Shown: in pieces, positions 30,001-32,834 of the stretch
Numbering within the stretch: the stretch's first letter is position 1
Layout: each line of letters opens with the position of its first letter
Source: Mesaphorura yosii
Lineage: Eukaryota > Arthropoda > Collembola > Poduromorpha > Tullbergiidae
Direction: 5' to 3'
NCBI GenBank assembly: GCA_009869945.1
Contig: WIXG01000610.1
Location: 1 to 32,834 of the forward strand
DNA: 32,834 nt
Notes under the pieces: model-generated
Databases searched by the model: none
What the model was told of the DNA's origin: nothing
Seen by the model: only the letters and a program-made list of their open reading frames with translations
Translations under genes and position numbers: made by a program

Positions 30001-31379
30001 AAGATTTAGATACGGTGGACAGCGTTCTTCCGCAGACGGTTCGCTGGTTCGCCAATTTCGCACTTCAGCTGATGGCGACGCTAGCGGTGGTTGCGGGTAC
30101 GATGCCCCTCTTCATTGCGCTTGCCGTTCCTATGGTGATCCTCTACCTCATTCTCCAACGGTTCTACGTCGCCACAAGTCGACAGCTGCGAAGACTCGAG
30201 TCAGTCACACGATCTCCCATTTATGCGCACTTGGCGGAGGCTGTGACAGGGACGTCGGTCATTCGAACCTTTGGCCTCCAGCCACGCTTCGTGGCTGAGT
30301 GCGAACGTCGTGTTGACCGCAATCAAAAGTTGGACTTTGCCCTCAATGCGTCCACAGTCTGGATTTCTCTCCGTCTTGAGTTGCTAGGGATTCTCATCAT
30401 TGTCGCCACGTGCTGTCTGGCTCTGCTCGACGGAGGCCGCAGCCTATCGCCCAATCAAGCGGGGCTCGCAATCGTCTACTCCCTCCAAATTACGGCACTG
30501 TTCAACCTGGTCGCACGTCAAGAATCTGAGCTGGAGACGGAGGCGGTTGCTGTGGAACGCATCATCGAACTGGAAACAGAAGTGCCGAGAGAGTCGACTT
30601 GCGAACAAAAAGGTCATTCACCAGCCTCCCTGCCCCACGATTGGCCACGGACTGGGGAAATTCGATTCTTGGATTACGACTTGAAGTACGGGGAAGGAAA
30701 GGAGCCTGTTCTGCGTTCCATCACATGCGTAATCAAGGGAGGGGAGAAAGTGGGCGTGGTTGGACGGACAGGGGCTGGCAAGTCGTCCCTCGCACTCGCC
30801 CTATTCAGAATCGTCGAAGCGTCCGGTGGGAGCATTCAAATCGACGGCGTGGACATCTCGAAGGTCGACGTGCACCTTTTGCGGAGCAGAATGACGATCG
30901 TCGCTCAGGATGCCGTCTTCTTCTCTGGCAGCGTCCGCTACAACGTGGATCCGTTCGGCCGATGCAGTGACACGCTGATTTGGAATTGTTTGAAAAAGAC
31001 GCAATTAAAGACGCACGTGGCGGCACTCGCCGGAGGTCTGGATGCAATTGTTGAAGAAGGAGGCCGCAATCTCAGCGCAGGACAGCGCCAACTGCTCTGC
31101 CTGGCCCGCGCTCTGCTTCGCAAAACGCGGATTTTGGTGCTTGACGAGGCTACGGCGACCGTTGACCCTGAGGCTGACCAGGTCATTCAGCAGACGATTC
31201 GCACGGAGTTTCGAGATTGCACAGTCGTTACGATCGCTCACAAACTCGCCACTGTTCTGGACTCGGATCGTATCCTTGTGATGGGCAAGGGCAGAGTTCT
31301 GGAGTTTGACACTCCCGATAAACTCCTGGCAGATCGGAAATCGGTCTTTTGGCAAATGGCACACGAGACTAACTTTTAA
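27036..31379 (+). CDS. ABCC/MRP-type multidrug-resistance transporter (5' end unresolved), >=1423 aa
   Basis: Exons 27036-27494 and 27567-31379, with a 72-nt GT-AG intron. The first visible exon starts after GGTTGGCAG and reads DEQLSWNTTDPYFTHCFEET, the extreme N-terminus of long MRPs, so only about 10 residues are missing; the initiating exon was not identified (candidate 26618-26647). Order: TMD0-like helices, linker, TMD1, NBD1, TMD2, NBD2. NBD1: Walker A GATGSGKSS (about 28947), signature LSGGQKQR, Walker B VYLLDDPFSALD. NBD2: Walker A GRTGAGKSS (about 30760), LSAGQRQLLCLARAL, Walker B ILVLDEATATVD, H-loop TIAHKLATV. The NBD1 Walker B Asp in place of Glu is usual for ABCC; the NBD1 H-loop His is Asn here. 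ABCC proteins export conjugated organic anions and drugs at the plasma membrane using ATP. Unlike its neighbours, most of the gene is one 3.8-kb exon, relatively GC-rich. Confidence 0.9.
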
Positions 31380-31671
31380 TATTATTATTGGGCGAGTGAG
31401 AGTGAAGACCCTTATAATCGATTGTTTTCGATTTTTGTAAACAGCAAAACCCCTACTTATATTTATTGGAGTGACCTAAAATTTGGCACACACATCCTCT
31501 CGGCTCTGTGTTGTATACCCTGGTGTCTGCCTAGATATAAATACGACTGAAGCGGGCGAGTTTGCAATCAAATCCAACTTCAACTAACTTAGCCCAGCCT
31601 AAGCCTCAAACTCAGCTTTTAACAAAAAATTCAACTCAAATCTTTTCGGACGTTCCAACCAAATAAGAGAA
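31380..31671. other. Spacer between the ABC transporter and the next promoter
   Basis: Contains the transporter 3' UTR (no clear AATAAA seen) and the TATA promoter listed separately. Confidence 0.4.
31535..31570 (+). promoter_or_regulatory. TATA box plus initiator-like site
   Basis: TATAAATA at 31535-31542 is followed about 25-30 nt later by an initiator-like GCAATCAA at about 31564-31571. The spacing is what a Pol II core promoter needs. The next ATGs are at 31672 and 31729, so this probably drives the small locus that follows. Confidence 0.5.
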
Positions 31672-32130
31672 TATGGAACTCATTAGAAAGACAGTTGGCA
31701 AATCTTGCTTCCTGATACCACCGAGTCCATGGCCAAAATGACGAGACAGGTGACCGAAGAGGAGTGGCTGGCTCAGGAAGAGAATTTTCTCGACATCGAG
31801 GGCGGAACATACGTTCACATTGAGACCATTTCCGACGATATGACCAAGATCGAGGCTCCGCTTGGCGTTCAACCTGGATTCTCGGCAGACCAATCGTCAT
31901 CAAGACCGGCGAAGGTCACTGCGGCAGTTGTGGACGCGAGAACAACTTTTTGGATGTGGTTGCCACTGGGCTGCGCGTGCACAGTCCACAATTCTTGCTC
32001 AACGTGTTTACAGGAAAGTATGGTAAGGTGCTCAATACTCTACAAAATCAACGTTGCTTCTGCTTCTAGTGCAAGAGCCAGTGCTTCCATAGGCAGCTGC
32101 CAAATATTCGGCTCCGAAGGCCACGGGTGA
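31672..32130 (+). CDS. Small unassigned gene or gene remnant
   Basis: The ATG at 31672 gives only 22 codons. In another frame the ATG at 31729 opens an acidic peptide (MTRQVTEEEWLAQEENFLDI ... PLGVQPGFSADQ). Past about 31885 a third frame looks better (RPIVIKTGEGHCGSCGREN then a hydrophobic VFTG end), suggesting a frameshift or unrecognised splice. A GTAAGG donor at 32023 and TTCTAG acceptor ending 32069 define a plausible 47-nt intron. I recognise no family. It may be a live two-exon gene in a frame I have not resolved, or a recent pseudogene. Confidence 0.35.
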
Positions 32131-32246
32131 GATAGCGTACCGCTGGAGTTGGCCATTTTAATACCGACAGAGGGACTCATGACCTTGAACCGGACACTGA
32201 TGTGGAACACTGTTTCATGGCTCTAAACCGTCAACTTCCAATCGGC

Positions 32247-32588
32247 TTGAATTCACAAGTTGAATAAAACATCAAGAAAGCACCATTTCGTTGTTTACAC
32301 TATAAGCTTTCCAACAGCACCTCACTTGTATGGGTCATCATAAAACATGGTGACCAAATATGGCCTCTGACCCGACTTTGACCTCTCGTTTCTCGGGTGC
32401 CGTGGAAAATCGCAAAAAATCAATTGGAGGTTATTTACTGAATTAGAAATGATTCTGCGGACAATCAAAAATATTCATGACCGAATGTCAAGTATGTCCA
32501 TCGGAGGTTTCTAGCCCACTAAAACTTAACGTCCGGCATGAATTCACAACAACTTGAATAAAACATCAAGAAAGCACCATTTCGTTGT
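32247..32588 (+). repeat. Direct repeat, 35 nt identical, copies 294 nt apart
   Basis: The 35-nt block at 32260-32294, beginning TTGAATAAAACATCAAGAAA and ending ATTTCGTTGT, recurs without mismatch at 32554-32588. Both copies are preceded by GAATTCACAA. Each contains AATAAA, so both could act as poly(A) signals. Possibly a duplicated 3' end or the termini of a small mobile element. Confidence 0.75.
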
Positions 32589-32802
32589 CTATTTTAACAG
32601 GAGGCTGTTTCGTAACTCCTCCTTTGTACGCTTTAGTTTTGAAACACGATCGCCGATGTTTCAGTTTTTCGATCAATTTCTCATCAGCATGCTCTTGAAT
32701 TTTTAAAAATATCTGTAAGTGCCACGTTAATTGGAACTTTCCCATTTCCATTTCCTCGTCCATTTGATTCCTGACGCTTATTCTACAAAGTCTAGTCATC
32801 AT
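32566..32802 (-). CDS. Hypothetical minus-strand ORF, 78 aa
   Basis: ATG at 32802, charged and probably helical (MDEEMEMGKFQL; EHADEKLIEKLKHRR), ending inside the direct repeat. No signal peptide or known domain. It may be the edge of a gene extending beyond the window, or chance. Confidence 0.2.
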   Translation of the reverse strand: MMTRLCRISVRNQMDEEMEMGKFQLTWHLQIFLKIQEHADEKLIEKLKHRRSCFKTKAYKGGVTKQPPVKIDNEMVLS

Positions 32803-32834
32803 GACAGGAGAAACAACTAAACAGTTTCTTTCAA

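Noticed and set aside
1..32834. Transposase, reverse transcriptase, CRISPR array, tRNA or rRNA
   Set aside because: Looked for motifs on both strands by eye and saw none; faint GGTTCGAA-like strings (for example near 1615) do not sit in a tRNA fold.

Overview
The window is eukaryotic nuclear DNA. Genes are split by short GT-AG introns (mostly about 47-95 nt), stop-to-AATAAA 3' ends are seen, and the gene content is animal: gustatory-type 7TM receptors, an ionotropic-receptor relic, a TRPA-like channel, receptor tyrosine kinases (RTKs) and an ABCC/MRP transporter. The best guess is an arthropod, most likely a springtail (Collembola). That is inferred from gene style, not from a marker gene.

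Layout. 1-3.4 kb: a frameshifted ionotropic-receptor-like pseudogene (+) and a small secreted takeout/JHBP-like gene (-). 3.87-8.68 kb: an eight-exon gene whose product joins a CLCA-type ectodomain (CLCA-N region, VWA-like region, C-terminal beta region) to one membrane span and an intracellular tyrosine kinase. This is the most striking object in the window. 8.7-10.7 kb: mostly gene-free. 10.7-12 kb: an intact single-exon gustatory-type receptor. 12-13 kb: an F-box remnant (-) and an ambiguous locus. 13.2-16.3 kb: a TRPA-like channel, including a GC-AG intron. 17.1-17.9 kb: a small four-TM protein. 18.8-23.5 kb: an intact three-exon orphan RTK flanked by two broken copies of itself, a C-lobe fragment upstream and an N-terminal fragment downstream. 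24.5-25.7 kb: a second gustatory-type receptor interrupted by one in-frame TAG. 26.6-31.4 kb: a small possibly galectin-like ORF, then an ABCC/MRP transporter carried almost entirely in one 3.8-kb exon. 31.5-32.8 kb: a TATA promoter, an unassigned small locus and a duplicated AATAAA-containing repeat.

How they fit together. There is no operon. The region looks like a fast-evolving sensory/membrane-signalling neighbourhood with tandem duplication and gene death. Both intact kinases carry HGD in place of HRD in the catalytic loop, so they may belong to one lineage-specific kinase family that has swapped ectodomains. Exon boundaries were placed by hand from splice consensus and phase; RTK1, RTK2 and the four-TM gene close to whole codon counts.
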